Source: Candidatus Bathyarchaeota archaeon
Lineage (GTDB): Archaea > Thermoproteota > Bathyarchaeia > Bathyarchaeales > Bathycorpusculaceae
Length of the DNA stretch: 64,000 nt
Direction of reading: 5' to 3'
NCBI GenBank assembly: GCA_029881805.1
Contig: JAOULW010000001.1
Location: forward strand, 248,001 to 312,000
Every line of letters starts with the position of its first letter. The stretch's first letter is position 1. The notes below the pieces were generated by a model. The model was not told where the DNA came from and did not search any database. It was given only the letters and a program-made list of their open reading frames with translations. A program made the translations under genes and the position numbers. This document shows, piece after piece, positions 18,611 through 27,060 of this stretch.

Positions 18611-19375
18611 TTGTCTTTTCGTGCCAAAATGGAGCAAGTAGCGAAAAAGAAAGAATCTAACATTGTTTTGGCTCTCGATTTTCCCTTTGAAAAACTTGAA
18701 AACCGAGAAAGCCTCTTCTCTAAGGCAAATCACATCTTGGGTGATGTGCATCCTTACATCTGCGCTGTGAAGTTCAACCATCACCTTGTTCTCCCGTTGG
18801 GTGCGATTGATGGTGTCAGAAAACTTGTAGAAAAAGCTCATGGAATGGGGTTAGTGACGATAATGGACTGCAAAGTAAACGACATCGGCTCAACCAACCA
18901 AGTCATTGCAGAGTACTATTATGCTGCCGGCTTTGACGCTTTAATTGCTAATCCATTCATCGGATGGGAAGAAGGCTTACAACCAATTTTCAATATCGCG
19001 CGTAGATTGCAGCGCGGCGTAATCCTACTCGTGTATATGAGCCACAAGGGGGCACGCGAAGGCTATGGACAGACAATCATCGATGCAGAGACTGGCGACA
19101 AAACGCTTCAGTACATTACATTTGCGAGAAAAGCCCTAAAATATGCTGCTGATGGCGCCGTTGTAGGTGCAACGTACCCTGAAAAGATAAAAGAGGTTTT
19201 TGGAATACTCGGTGAGAAGACTCCGATATATTCGCCGGGAATTGGCGCACAAGGCGGAGAGATAAAATCCGCTCTAGTGGCTGGAGCTCGCTATCTGATT
19301 GTCGGTAGGGCAATAACACAGGCGGAAAACTCGGCAGAAGCGGCAAAAGAGATAAGGAATCTTGCCCAAGGTTAA
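18611..19375 (+). CDS. pyrF: Orotidine 5'-phosphate decarboxylase
   Basis: Last step of UMP synthesis. TIM-barrel with the catalytic K-D-x-K-x-x-D motif as MDCKVNDIGSTN (about residues 84-95), preceded by the N-terminal LALDFPFE and followed by the phosphate-binding PGIGAQGG and YLIVGRAIT at the C-terminus. TTG 18611 is preceded by GAGGTG, supporting it over ATG 18629. At 254 residues it is slightly longer than many archaeal enzymes. Preceded by the B3/B4 protein gene. Confidence 0.93.
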   Translation: MSFRAKMEQVAKKKESNIVLALDFPFEKLENRESLFSKANHILGDVHPYICAVKFNHHLVLPLGAIDGVRKLVEKAHGMGLVTIMDCKVNDIGSTNQVIAEYYYAAGFDALIANPFIGWEEGLQPIFNIARRLQRGVILLVYMSHKGAREGYGQTIIDAETGDKTLQYITFARKALKYAADGAVVGATYPEKIKEVFGILGEKTPIYSPGIGAQGGEIKSALVAGARYLIVGRAITQAENSAEAAKEIRNLAQG

Positions 19376-19412
19376 CTGGGAAAACATGAAGGCTAACCGA
19401 AAAGGCGGTGGT

Positions 19413-19565
19413 CTATCTTTGGCGTCTTTCCCAAAGCTCTTTTTTCAGTAAATCTCTAACCGCTGACCTTATGGCTGAGCTTCTGCTTGGGTACATGTTC
19501 GCTCTCACAAGCTCATCTAATCCTTCCAAATAAGCTTCAGGTAACAATACTGTAACGAGCTTCAT
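19413..19565 (-). CDS. Small ribbon-helix-helix DNA-binding protein
   Basis: A 50-residue protein with the form of a CopG/RHH repressor: MKLVTVLLPEAYLEGLDELV gives the beta-strand and first helix and MYPSRSSAIRSAVRDLLKKEL the second helix. Starts at ATG 19565; upstream in-frame codons add a non-conserved stretch. No toxin gene is adjacent, so a transcription-regulator role is more likely than an antitoxin. Confidence 0.8.
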   Translation of the reverse strand: MKLVTVLLPEAYLEGLDELVRANMYPSRSSAIRSAVRDLLKKELWERRQR

Positions 19566-19631
19566 ACGAGACTTTCCCCCTAAACATGTTATGCATATGA
19601 TATGAAGCAAATATAAGACTTGACCAAAAAT

Positions 19632-19967
19632 TCAAACATGATACTTGATATCGCGTATTTCTTTCATTGTGTTCTGGAAAGTCTTGAAAACGTCGTCCAC
19701 ATAGAGACTGCGTTTCCGAATTCCAGCTTGTACAGCTCCGGTGGCTACCAAAATCGAACCTATTGTTTCGCTTATCGGAGTAGGTTCTGGAAACACTATC
19801 AGCGCCAGACCGAGCTTTATGAGTCCTGACTTGTTTCCATCCCGACACAGCTGCTTTGTCGTTTTTGCTTGTTTTATTGTGTCTTTCATAGATTGGATTA
19901 AATCCACGTAGCTTTCACTTAACTCATTCGTCGCAGTCAGCATTGTCTTTGCTTCTTCTTTTTTCAT
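19632..19967 (-). CDS. Hypothetical protein with one hydrophobic segment
   Basis: A 111-residue protein I do not recognise. The first half is a charged helix (ELSESYVDLIQSMKDTIKQA), the middle has a hydrophobic stretch GLALIVFPEPTPISETIGS followed by ILVATGAVQAG, and the C-terminus is charged again. This hairpin-like arrangement suggests membrane association. Its ATG overlaps the stop of a possible upstream short gene (ATGA). Confidence 0.6.
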   Translation of the reverse strand: MKKEEAKTMLTATNELSESYVDLIQSMKDTIKQAKTTKQLCRDGNKSGLIKLGLALIVFPEPTPISETIGSILVATGAVQAGIRKRSLYVDDVFKTFQNTMKEIRDIKYHV

Positions 19968-20101
19968 TTTGAACCACGCTGAGCTTTCTTAAGTATAGAA
20001 GTGCTCGAGAAGAAAAACTTTAATTCGTCAAAATCTTTCTGCTTAGCCTTCTTTTTCTGAACTAGTGAATTCTTTTTAAAAGATAATTTGAATTCAGCCA
20101 T
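19964..20101 (-). CDS. Possible short basic protein coupled to the downstream gene
   Basis: A 45-codon frame from ATG 20101 (MAEFKLSFKKN ...) rich in Lys and Phe. It has no recognisable family. The only support is its ATGA overlap with the next minus-strand gene and a possible promoter upstream; it may be spurious. Confidence 0.35.
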   Translation of the reverse strand: MAEFKLSFKKNSLVQKKKAKQKDFDELKFFFSSTSILKKAQRGSK

Positions 20102-20304
20102 GGTTGCTTTGGCAATTTTGTTTCTAATAGTGAAAAGGCGTAAACAATGAATGCGGAGAACTGTCACAACCATGGTTTTTGGGTTCAAATAATTTGTGAA
20201 TTACCTTTAAGTCGCTGGTTGACTCCATTGGGGCGGCCTAGTCGCTTATGCGCAAATCATAAAACGTCTAACAGTCAAATAACAGTCTTTGAGGAGCAGG
20301 GACC

Positions 20305-21510
20305 GTGTTGGAGACCTTTGAACCGAAGAGTTTTGTCGAAGACTCAATCGCAAAAATAAAGCAGCAGATCAGTGAAGAAAAGGCGTTGGTCGCTGTTTCT
20401 GGCGGCGTCGACAGCACAACCTGCGCGGTGTTAACGCACAAGGCAATAGGCAACAATCTTGTTTGTGTGATATTGGATGACGCTTTCATGCGGGAAGGCG
20501 AACCCGAGTACGTGGCTGAAATGTTATCGAAGCCACCTTTTAACGTGCCCATGAAAATAGTTGATGTTAAAGAACGGTTCTTACAGGCAATGAAAGGTTT
20601 GATGGATGCGGAAGAAAAACGGAAAATGTTCCGTGAAACCTTCTATCAAGTTTTGGGTGAGACAGCCAAAAAAGAAGGCTGCAACATTCTCGTTCAGGGC
20701 ACAATAAAAGCTGACATCATGGAAACTGTGAGTGGCGTAAAGACACAACATAACGTTCTGGAACAAGTAGGCATAAACCCGATGAGAAGGTTTGGGTTTA
20801 AAGTCGTTGAACCTCTGGCAACATTGTATAAGGAACAGGTCAGAATGGTCGCAAGATACCTCGGATTATCAGAGGAATTTTCTGAGCGGCAACCGTTCCC
20901 AGGACCAGGCTTGTCAGTTCGTGTAGTAGGAGAAATTCGCGCTGACAAACTAGAGACGTTAAAGAAGGCTTCAACCATTGCTGAACGTGAACTTGCACAG
21001 TACAAACCAGGGCAATACTTTGCAGTAATCATCGATAATGAAGAGGTTTCGCAACAATCGAAAGTTGTCCATATTCAAGAAGTTGTGGCAAGGCTTCTTA
21101 ATGTTCCTTCAAGAAATGTGTGGTTGACTATCTTTAAGGACAAGGCTACCGGCGTTGAAGGCGGAAAAAGGCGATATGGCGAAATAGTCGGCGTGAAGGT
21201 TCAGACTACGAATGGACGTGTTCATCAAACAGTCCTTCAGAATCTTGTTTCTCTTCAAACAAGAATAATCACTGAAAACCCGTCAGTAGCAAGGGTCTTC
21301 TATGCAATCAGAGACGTGACAGAGAAGAGACCTTTTGTGATAGGCGTACGATCTGTTCAAACCAAGAATTTCTTGACGGCGGGCGTCTCGGACATACCTT
21401 GGACAACCCTCCAGAAGATTGCAGAAGAGATAGCTGAAAGATGCCCTAATGTGTCAACAGTCTATTATGATGTGACTCCTAAACCGCCAGCGACAATCGA
21501 AATGGAATAG
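20305..21510 (+). CDS. guaAB: GMP synthetase, ATP-pyrophosphatase subunit (GuaA subunit B), with long C-terminal extension
   Basis: Activates XMP with ATP and aminates it to GMP, with ammonia from a separate glutaminase subunit not present here. The PP-loop is VSGGVDSTTCAVL at about residues 33-45, and the family signature PFPGPGLSVRVVGEI is near residue 196. The PPase and dimerisation domains account for about 310 residues; here the protein has 401, with the extra segment after TTNGRVHQTVLQNL containing ASP-rich/beta motifs such as RPFVIGVRSVQTKNF. GTG 20305 follows GGAG. Confidence 0.92.
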   Translation: MLETFEPKSFVEDSIAKIKQQISEEKALVAVSGGVDSTTCAVLTHKAIGNNLVCVILDDAFMREGEPEYVAEMLSKPPFNVPMKIVDVKERFLQAMKGLMDAEEKRKMFRETFYQVLGETAKKEGCNILVQGTIKADIMETVSGVKTQHNVLEQVGINPMRRFGFKVVEPLATLYKEQVRMVARYLGLSEEFSERQPFPGPGLSVRVVGEIRADKLETLKKASTIAERELAQYKPGQYFAVIIDNEEVSQQSKVVHIQEVVARLLNVPSRNVWLTIFKDKATGVEGGKRRYGEIVGVKVQTTNGRVHQTVLQNLVSLQTRIITENPSVARVFYAIRDVTEKRPFVIGVRSVQTKNFLTAGVSDIPWTTLQKIAEEIAERCPNVSTVYYDVTPKPPATIEME

Positions 21511-21726
21511 GTACCATCAGAAAAGCTGACTCGAAGGATTTTCTGACAATAATCAGACAGTGGGAGAACAAACTAGGACAAGAAAGCAAGAGATTTCGGA
21601 TTCAGATGGTGTTCGAAGACAATGGAGAAAAATCAAGAAACCTATGAACTTGCATAAGTCAGGTTTGTGGGGCAGATTCAGAAAACGTAAATAGCAAAGA
21701 TACACTATCTATTTTTGAGATTGACT

Positions 21727-22053
21727 ATGTTTCGTGTCAGAGTGCATAAAATTGAATCTATTCGGGATTTGGACGGTAATCTTGGAAAACGTATAGAGCT
21801 GATTGAAGATAGACATGTTCCTCGCTTTGTGGTTAGGCCCCAGACGGAAGAGGCGAAAGTCGTGCAAGATGTTCTTCAAGCTGTCCAGCAACAGATGCCC
21901 ATGTTTCAGGGACGGACAGAATTTGCGGTTCCTAAGATAATTTTGTTCTTAACAGAGCAGGAGTATGAAAGCTTAAGCATAGATTTCGATGTAAACCAGG
22001 TTTACGAAATAGTACTTGAAAATGAGGCTATAAGGTTCAGGAAAGTCCCGTAA
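21727..22053 (+). CDS. Arcadin-1-like protein
   Basis: A 108-residue protein resembling arcadin-1, a small protein found with the archaeal actin crenactin. The pattern FRVRVHKIESIRDLDGNLGK, RIELIEDRHVPRFVVRP and the C-terminal YEIVLENEAIRFRKV fit that family by eye. No crenactin gene is in the window, so a cytoskeletal role is only a family inference. ATG 21727 is preferred; TTG 21715 would add four residues. Confidence 0.5.
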   Translation: MFRVRVHKIESIRDLDGNLGKRIELIEDRHVPRFVVRPQTEEAKVVQDVLQAVQQQMPMFQGRTEFAVPKIILFLTEQEYESLSIDFDVNQVYEIVLENEAIRFRKVP

Positions 22054-22175
22054 ACGTAGCTAATGCGTTTCAGTTCAACCTATCTCTCTCCGTGGTCCGG
22101 CTGTGTCGTTTCTGCACTACAGTTTTAATCTCATATAGCGCTATCAAAACCTGATTAGTGTTGGGAACGTGCTGA

Positions 22176-22529
22176 GTGTTCTTTCGCATTCGCCACGTGC
22201 TTCGCATTTACGACAGTGAAGTCAGCAAGTTCGCGCTTAACATCGCTTGTAAGATAGCTGTTAAGCATTCCGAGAAGGATTTTGTTAAGAAGGCGCTCAC
22301 CCACAGAATACACAAGAGAGGACCACGCGAGTGGGACCAATTTGAAGTAATCGGGTCCAACGAAAAGCTTGTTTTAGGGGTGAAATTCGCGATTTTCATG
22401 GTTGTTTGCTTGTCAGCATTCGAGTTTGCTCACATGGCTTTTCTGGGCGCCTGGAATATTGAGCTCTTCGTTGCTGTCACGGGTCTTAGCGGAACGATTA
22501 TGGGAATATTTGCAGTGCAGAAGACGTGA
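22176..22529 (+). CDS. Hypothetical protein with two membrane helices
   Basis: 117 residues: a basic N-terminal half (HSEKDFVKKALTHRIHKRGP) followed by two predicted membrane helices, LGVKFAIFMVVCLSAFEFAH and LFVAVTGLSGTIMGIFAVQ. No family recognised. GTG 22176 is the likely start. It is followed by a short gene and by a terminase relic, so it may itself be a remnant of an integrated element. Confidence 0.5.
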   Translation: MFFRIRHVLRIYDSEVSKFALNIACKIAVKHSEKDFVKKALTHRIHKRGPREWDQFEVIGSNEKLVLGVKFAIFMVVCLSAFEFAHMAFLGAWNIELFVAVTGLSGTIMGIFAVQKT

Positions 22530-22562
22530 ATGATGAAAGGATGAGAGAAAAGGGATTAGTGT

Positions 22563-22865
22563 ATGAAAAATAAAAAAATATTTTTTTTTCAACATCTGAT
22601 GTACCGCTCTTTTTGCAGAATTGCAAGGAAACTTAATGGTAAAGATTTCGTCGACGCGGAATCCTTCAAGGCGCGTGACAAGATTTGCAGGGTGTTTGCT
22701 GCTGAATGTTTTGAGCTGGCTGAAAACTTTGCCAGACAAAGGAAGGAAAAGCTGGCTCTTCAACATACGAAATTGTCGTGTATGCTTCTCAATTTGTCGC
22801 TACGACCGAAGAAGCTCGCAGGTAATTTGAACTTCCATTCGACATGGATGTTCAGACTGAACTGA
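22563..22865 (+). CDS. Hypothetical helical protein
   Basis: An open frame of 100 residues with a long amphipathic helical middle (FKARDKICRVFAAECFELAE and NFARQRKEKLALQHTKLSCM). ATG 22563 is preceded by AGGGA. No family recognised. Its 3' end overlaps a relic of a terminase in another frame, so either the last about 30 residues or the whole frame may be non-functional. Confidence 0.4.
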   Translation: MKNKKIFFFQHLMYRSFCRIARKLNGKDFVDAESFKARDKICRVFAAECFELAENFARQRKEKLALQHTKLSCMLLNLSLRPKKLAGNLNFHSTWMFRLN

Positions 22866-23020
22866 ACTGCGAACAGTGGGAACAGAGGTCCGGCACGGAA
22901 ATTTACAGTTTTTCTCATCCTCAAGGGAGTCATGACGACCGTTTCTGGTCAATTACACTGGCTTGTCCGGCCAGTACAGGAGTTGACCCTTCCGATCTGG
23001 ATGTGTTCAAATTTGGCTAA
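22826..23020 (+). pseudogene. Relic of a viral large terminase, C-terminal nuclease end
   Basis: The frame reads FELPFDMDVQTELNCEQWEQ followed by FSHPQGSHDDRFWSITLAC. The Ser-His-Pro-x-Gly-x-His-Asp-Asp arrangement followed by a Trp/Ala helix is the characteristic end of the nuclease domain of large terminase subunits of tailed viruses. The frame is closed by TAA just upstream (22823), although YEIVVYASQFVATTEEARR continues in the same frame before it, and no ATPase domain remains. Interpreted as debris of an old tailed-provirus; assignment is by motif only. Confidence 0.5.
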
Positions 23021-23183
23021 GCTTAAGAATGTACGTAAGAAAGCGCATATTTGAAACCCTTCCAGACGGTTTCCTCTGTAAATAGATTTGAACATGTCTG
23101 CAGAAACGCGGTGTCATGATTCGAAATGCAGAAGAGTTATAACTGACCGAACGGGAATAATGCGAGTCAGAGTCGGAGTGGCG

Positions 23184-23810
23184 ATGGTCACGAAGACAAA
23201 GATTAGACGCTTCTTCGCAGCTATTCATGATTCGGCAGTTAGTATCAGAAACGCCATCTTTGGTTTTGTGTTGACTTTCTTTGAAAAAGTAAACAGAAAG
23301 GTTCGGTCAACGCTTCCGCTCTGGCGCATGCAAGAAGAGACTTCAGAACACGTCAAGATGCTTGCAAAAGTCTTCAAATATGTTATTCTTCCCGCCAGTC
23401 TTTTCTATGTTTGTTCAGACTTCGTGTTTTTGAGGGAGAACGCTGTAGACTCAATGTTCTGGGGGATTCTGCTATTCCTCTACAGCAATTTCCTTCCAGA
23501 CCTGCCTTCGGCCTTCAGGCGAGGCCCAAAAAATAAAGACTTGCCTTGGTACAAGAAATATTTCCTTTTGCTTTTTGCGCCATTGTTTGTTTGGGCGCTG
23601 CTTTGTGGTATGCGAATTAAGTGGAGCACTGTGGAGACTTTTCATAATTTTAAATCCGTGACGATTTTCGGAATTTTCCTTTTCGCGGTCGGCTTCTTTG
23701 CTTTCGGAGACTTTCCAATCGATGTTGGGGACATGACTGAAAGCATTTCTCTCGCATTGTACGGTCTAGCTGGATACTTGGCACACCTCAAGGTCGATAA
23801 AATCTGGTAG
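23184..23810 (+). CDS. Multi-pass membrane protein
   Basis: 208 residues with a basic N-terminus and at least four hydrophobic helices (FKYVILPASLFYVCSDFVFL, SMFWGILLFLYSNFLPDLPS, YFLLLFAPLFVWALLCGMRI, VTIFGIFLFAVGFFAFGDF). The DLPS and YSNFLPD pattern after the second helix is reminiscent of YdjM/DUF457 membrane metal-dependent hydrolases, but the usual His residues are not evident. ATG 23184 follows GGAG by five bases; upstream in-frame starts exist. Confidence 0.6.
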   Translation: MVTKTKIRRFFAAIHDSAVSIRNAIFGFVLTFFEKVNRKVRSTLPLWRMQEETSEHVKMLAKVFKYVILPASLFYVCSDFVFLRENAVDSMFWGILLFLYSNFLPDLPSAFRRGPKNKDLPWYKKYFLLLFAPLFVWALLCGMRIKWSTVETFHNFKSVTIFGIFLFAVGFFAFGDFPIDVGDMTESISLALYGLAGYLAHLKVDKIW

Positions 23811-24079
23811 AATCGACGAGCGTGTGACTGACGACTACAGTTGAAGGAGTTAGCGAATTGCCTAGCCGTGCTGTCTGATTACTCAGCAATTGAGTCAGAT
23901 TCGAGAATGCTTTTTTGTGTTGAGAATAAAGACGCACAAAGTCAGAAATATTTAGCTCTTTGAGTCGCATAATCATGCGAACATGGGCTTAGCCCTCGAA
24001 TCTTGCCTAGCGTTCTTCTCAAGGATTTGCAGGAGACGGTAAAGCAAGGGCTCCATCTGTTTGCAAGGGGCTACAGTAG

Positions 24080-24910
24080 ATGAACGATTGTTCAAACCTA
24101 AGCGAAACTTTAAATTACGTCAGAAATCTTGACGCTGGCAACCACGGCGTATTCTTCTATGCGAGCCAATGCGAGAAGCATCAAGTCCTCTTTAACTTTC
24201 TGCAAGCTGGTGTTCAGAAAGGGGAAGGAGTGATTTATGTTTCATCACAAGAAACTTCAAAGCAAATCCGTAGACACATGAAAAATTTCGGACTTGACAT
24301 TAAATCCCTTGAAAAGGACGGCGTGTTGAAGGTCTTTGACTATTCTGACTGGTACATTATCAATGGAGAAGTAAACTGCTCACACACAATAAGGCTGGGA
24401 ATGCGCCTGTTTTATGAGATGATGCAGATTGGGCTTAAAGGGTTACGTGGATGCGGTGAAGCAGCATGTTTCTTCGAACACGAGAAAGGGAAAGAACTAC
24501 TAGAATATGAGCTTAGCCTAGGCAGAAAAACTAATTTCCCAATGACTGCACTTTGCGCCTACGACGTTAACCACGCCAAATCTCTTTCAGACAGATTGTT
24601 TTTTGACTTAATCAAGGCCCATGGACCAGTCATCACTTCTAATTTTGCCCAAGAAGTCAAGTTCGAAAACCTATTTCCACAAATAATGGATGAAGTGATT
24701 GAAACCGTTTTTGGAAGCATGGGCAAACAAACAATCCTAACAACGCTTGAGAAGAAACGTTCACTTTCGCTCCAGAACATCGGCGAAAACTCCAATGATT
24801 TCATCGACGAATTGGAAAAAATACTCGGCTCAGGGGCACAAGTCATGACAAAATTGGCGGCGCAACAAATGCATTCTGAGATTGGAATAACGCAAAGTGA
24901 AAGGCACTAA
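24080..24910 (+). CDS. MEDS-domain sensory protein
   Basis: 276 residues. The first about 165 match the MEDS (DcmR sensory) domain: NHGVFFYASQCEKHQVLFNF, GEGVIYVSSQETSKQIRRHM, LRGCGEAACFFEHEKGKELL and MTALCAYDVNHA. The fold is RecA/KaiC-like but lacks a P-loop and is thought to bind a hydrocarbon-like ligand. The C-terminal segment (VIETVFGSMGKQTILTTLEK) resembles the dimerisation end found in archaeal proteins of this group. A soluble signalling role is inferred; no DNA-binding domain is seen. Confidence 0.85.
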   Translation: MNDCSNLSETLNYVRNLDAGNHGVFFYASQCEKHQVLFNFLQAGVQKGEGVIYVSSQETSKQIRRHMKNFGLDIKSLEKDGVLKVFDYSDWYIINGEVNCSHTIRLGMRLFYEMMQIGLKGLRGCGEAACFFEHEKGKELLEYELSLGRKTNFPMTALCAYDVNHAKSLSDRLFFDLIKAHGPVITSNFAQEVKFENLFPQIMDEVIETVFGSMGKQTILTTLEKKRSLSLQNIGENSNDFIDELEKILGSGAQVMTKLAAQQMHSEIGITQSERH

Positions 24911-25002
24911 TCTTTAAGCTTGGTCACTTGACACCGTCGCTGTTTTAGGCTTCTATTTTGACTTTGCCTTCATCAAGCCTTTCCCTTTTATCGCATGGAT
25001 TT

Positions 25003-25185
25003 TCAACTTCGTTTTCTGCACTTTCTGTACTCGTACACTATCATTGAAAGAGGAATGACCAGCCCAACAATAAACAGCACCAGCATTGCAGTTTGTCCCT
25101 GTACAACAAACGCGCCCATTGCCATAATCCAATAAGCAATCCATGTTATAAGTATGGCTTGAGCCAAATCACCTATAAGTCCCAT
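25003..25185 (-). CDS. Small two-helix membrane protein
   Basis: 60 residues with two hydrophobic helices (LAQAILITWIAYWIMAMGAF and AMLVLFIVGLVIPLSMIVY) and a basic tail. The compact helix-loop-helix composition argues for a real gene over the overlapping frame at 24953-25144. Function unknown. Confidence 0.55.
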   Translation of the reverse strand: MGLIGDLAQAILITWIAYWIMAMGAFVVQGQTAMLVLFIVGLVIPLSMIVYEYRKCRKRS

Positions 25186-25282
25186 GGCGACGCCTAGTCA
25201 ATTCTCTTGTCTAGTTTCTGATATGATTTGCGATGTCTAAATTCATATTCAAAATTATGAGCTGTGTTCTTTTGCTGATAAG

Positions 25283-25355
25283 ACAGCGACCTTCAAACTA
25301 AACAAGAGTATTCATGTTCATAGAACTAAACTCCATAAACAAAATTAACCAAAAC
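25283..25355. repeat. Dispersed repeat, copy 1
   Basis: About 73 bases beginning ACAGCGACCTTCAAACTAA and containing GTATTCATGTT and ATAAACAAAA. It is largely identical to 26942-27016. Both copies lie just downstream (3') of a minus-strand gene, in otherwise gene-poor DNA. Confidence 0.8.
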
Positions 25356-25426
25356 CCAAACATACCAAACTCGAAGTCGCAAAGTGCAGAACCGCCAAGC
25401 TCTAGGCGACACAAGATAGTGTGCGC

Positions 25427-26365
25427 TTAATCTCGCTGATCAACATTTAGCCTCAAAAGAGCTCTAAGGTTCCTTGTTAGAACTGGAAATTCTTCATTAG
25501 AAGTCGTTGGCTCAAACTCTTTGAGCTTTCTAGACAGGGAATCCAGCAGTTTTTTGTCTGGGGTTCCTTCGAGTATTTTCTTTGTTTCTTCTTCCGTTAC
25601 TTCTTCGAATCTTCCCGTTGATTTGACCGCTTCAGTGTTAGCTGGGCAAGACCATTGGCATTTCATGCATCCCATTAACGCGTTGTGTGCGTCTGGTTTG
25701 ATCCATTCGGGAAAATCGCCTTTGATTTCATTGTAGAGACTGAGGCATCTGCCTGCATCGATCACGAAATTTTCCTCGTTTATACTTTTCGTCGGGCACT
25801 CGTGCATGCATATTCCGCAGTTTTCGCAGATGTCCATCATTCCCATTTCAGTCCAGTTGTCTCCAAATGGGTAATCTGTGAAGAAGGCGTATAAAGTGAC
25901 AAAACTTCCCATTCCTTCTACGTAACAGAGATTATTCCGACCATATTTTCCTAGTCCGCTTCTAACTGCCAAGAGTTTTAAGTGAACTTGTTTCGTTCTT
26001 TCGATTCTATACCCAGATTGTCCTATGATTTTCTCTTGAACAATGTTCTGAAGAATTTCATTGGTTAGGCCATAATAATAGTATTCAGGAGAAATCAGGA
26101 CTTCGTGGTTTTTACCATCCAGATTGAAGTTTACCCGCATTGCTTTGCTAGGAGTAGCCAATATTATCAATGACTTGGCAGTAGGAAAATCTTCAGGAAT
26201 CTGAAATTTCTTGGTGTCTATGTAAAGCCTGTATGTTGGGTGGTTGCTGAGTTTTCCCTCATGCCTTAGCTTATCAACGGTCTGCTGCAATTCATCCAAA
26301 TGAGACACAGACACAGTTTTGTATTTATAAGTAAAATCATCTGGAGCCATGTTCACACAAGCCAT
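25427..26365 (-). CDS. 4Fe-4S double-cluster protein (QueG / reductive-dehalogenase-like)
   Basis: 312 residues ending in a bacterial-ferredoxin-type domain: CENCGICMHECP (about residues 181-192) and CMKCQWSCP (about 234-242), enough Cys for two clusters. Upstream, VRSGLGKYGRNNLCYVEGMG corresponds to the GxxGxxxxx(L) segment preceding the clusters in QueG and reductive dehalogenases. No cobalamin-binding motif is clearly visible. Likely a cytosolic redox enzyme of unknown substrate; epoxyqueuosine reductase is possible but unproven. An ATG at 26350 is an alternative start. Confidence 0.75.
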   Translation of the reverse strand: MACVNMAPDDFTYKYKTVSVSHLDELQQTVDKLRHEGKLSNHPTYRLYIDTKKFQIPEDFPTAKSLIILATPSKAMRVNFNLDGKNHEVLISPEYYYYGLTNEILQNIVQEKIIGQSGYRIERTKQVHLKLLAVRSGLGKYGRNNLCYVEGMGSFVTLYAFFTDYPFGDNWTEMGMMDICENCGICMHECPTKSINEENFVIDAGRCLSLYNEIKGDFPEWIKPDAHNALMGCMKCQWSCPANTEAVKSTGRFEEVTEEETKKILEGTPDKKLLDSLSRKLKEFEPTTSNEEFPVLTRNLRALLRLNVDQRD

Positions 26366-26617
26366 CTATCCTAACCCAGATATCAATACGAGACATTACG
26401 TACCATTCATCATGCAATATTTAAGCACGTCGGATGATTTCACCTGCTCATAAGGGGCGAACAGCTTCTCAGACAAAAGGTAAAGCTGCGCTAACCTGTT
26501 TATTCTCTTGACAACGCCATCATGAACATCCACAGAACGACCAAAAACCTCTCGTAAAAATGCCTGTAGCTAAAAAGAGAAGAATGTGTCGCGGCCAACA
26601 GAAAATAATGTAGGTAA

Positions 26618-26815
26618 ATCCAGAAACTTGAAAAAAGCCCGAAGACTGAAAAAGAAGGACACGATGTTCTAGAAGAGTCTCGTGGCGCATGGATGGAAAT
26701 TAAAGGAACTTGGGAACCAAGACAGATCGTAATCGTATATGAGTTCAAGCTTGTCAAAGCTGCCATTTCTCGTCAATTTTGGGGTGACGGGGAATTTTGT
26801 TCCCCGTTGCGGTAG
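26618..26815 (+). pseudogene. Possible gene relic or gene with ATC start
   Basis: A 65-codon open frame following a TAA, without ATG/GTG/TTG near its start. It reads KLEKSPKTEKEGHDVLEESR, GAWMEIKGTWEPRQIVIVYE and FKLVKAAI. The end VIVYEFKLVK resembles VVLYEFKAVR at 27540, suggesting related fragments. No family recognised. Confidence 0.3.
26787..26807. terminator. Strong hairpin (possible terminator or RNA element)
   Basis: Perfect inverted repeat ACGGGGAA-TTTTG-TTCCCCGT: 8-bp G/C-rich stem and 5-base loop. It is not followed by a T tract on the plus strand. It may be a structured RNA end, or the remnant of a palindromic mobile-element end. Confidence 0.45.
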
Positions 26816-26941
26816 CCGTCGTGGTAGTGGGCTGGAAAGACACCCCATGCTGGGTTTGTGCTAAATTAATATATGTTTTTTGAATCTAGCTTACACATTC
26901 AAAATCTGCTTCTGCCAAACCCCCACTTCTGACTTAAAACA

Positions 26942-27016
26942 ACAGCCTTCAGACTAAACAATGGTATTCATGTTAATAGAACCAAACTCGATAAACAAAA
27001 AGACCAAATCAAAACC
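26942..27016. repeat. Dispersed repeat, copy 2
   Basis: About 75 bases starting ACAGCCTTCAGACTAAACAA and sharing GTATTCATGTT, ATAGAAC, AAACTC and ATAAACAAAA with 25283-25355 in the same order. It ends about 45 bases from the 3' end of the cupin gene. Confidence 0.8.
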
Positions 27017-27060
27017 CTCAGCGCGCGCTATAGGGAATTGAGGTCAAAATTCGATTTTTC

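Larger units (their letters stand above)
26396..27060. other. Gene-poor interval with relic ORF, hairpin and dispersed repeat
   Basis: About 660 bases without a convincing gene. It contains a 65-codon frame lacking a canonical start (26618-26815), a perfect 8-bp-stem hairpin (26787-26807), a zinc-knuckle-like reading (VPRCGS) in another frame, and dispersed repeat copy 2. The frame MAALTSLNSYTITICL on the minus strand has no sign of being coding. Confidence 0.5.

Noticed and set aside
20147-20359. Plus-strand frame overlapping the GMP synthetase start
   Set aside because: Different frame from the enzyme, no motif and overlaps its N-terminus.
26500-26766. Minus-strand frame of 88 residues
   Set aside because: Composition is irregular and it overlaps a better plus-strand frame and a repeat; no family or start context.
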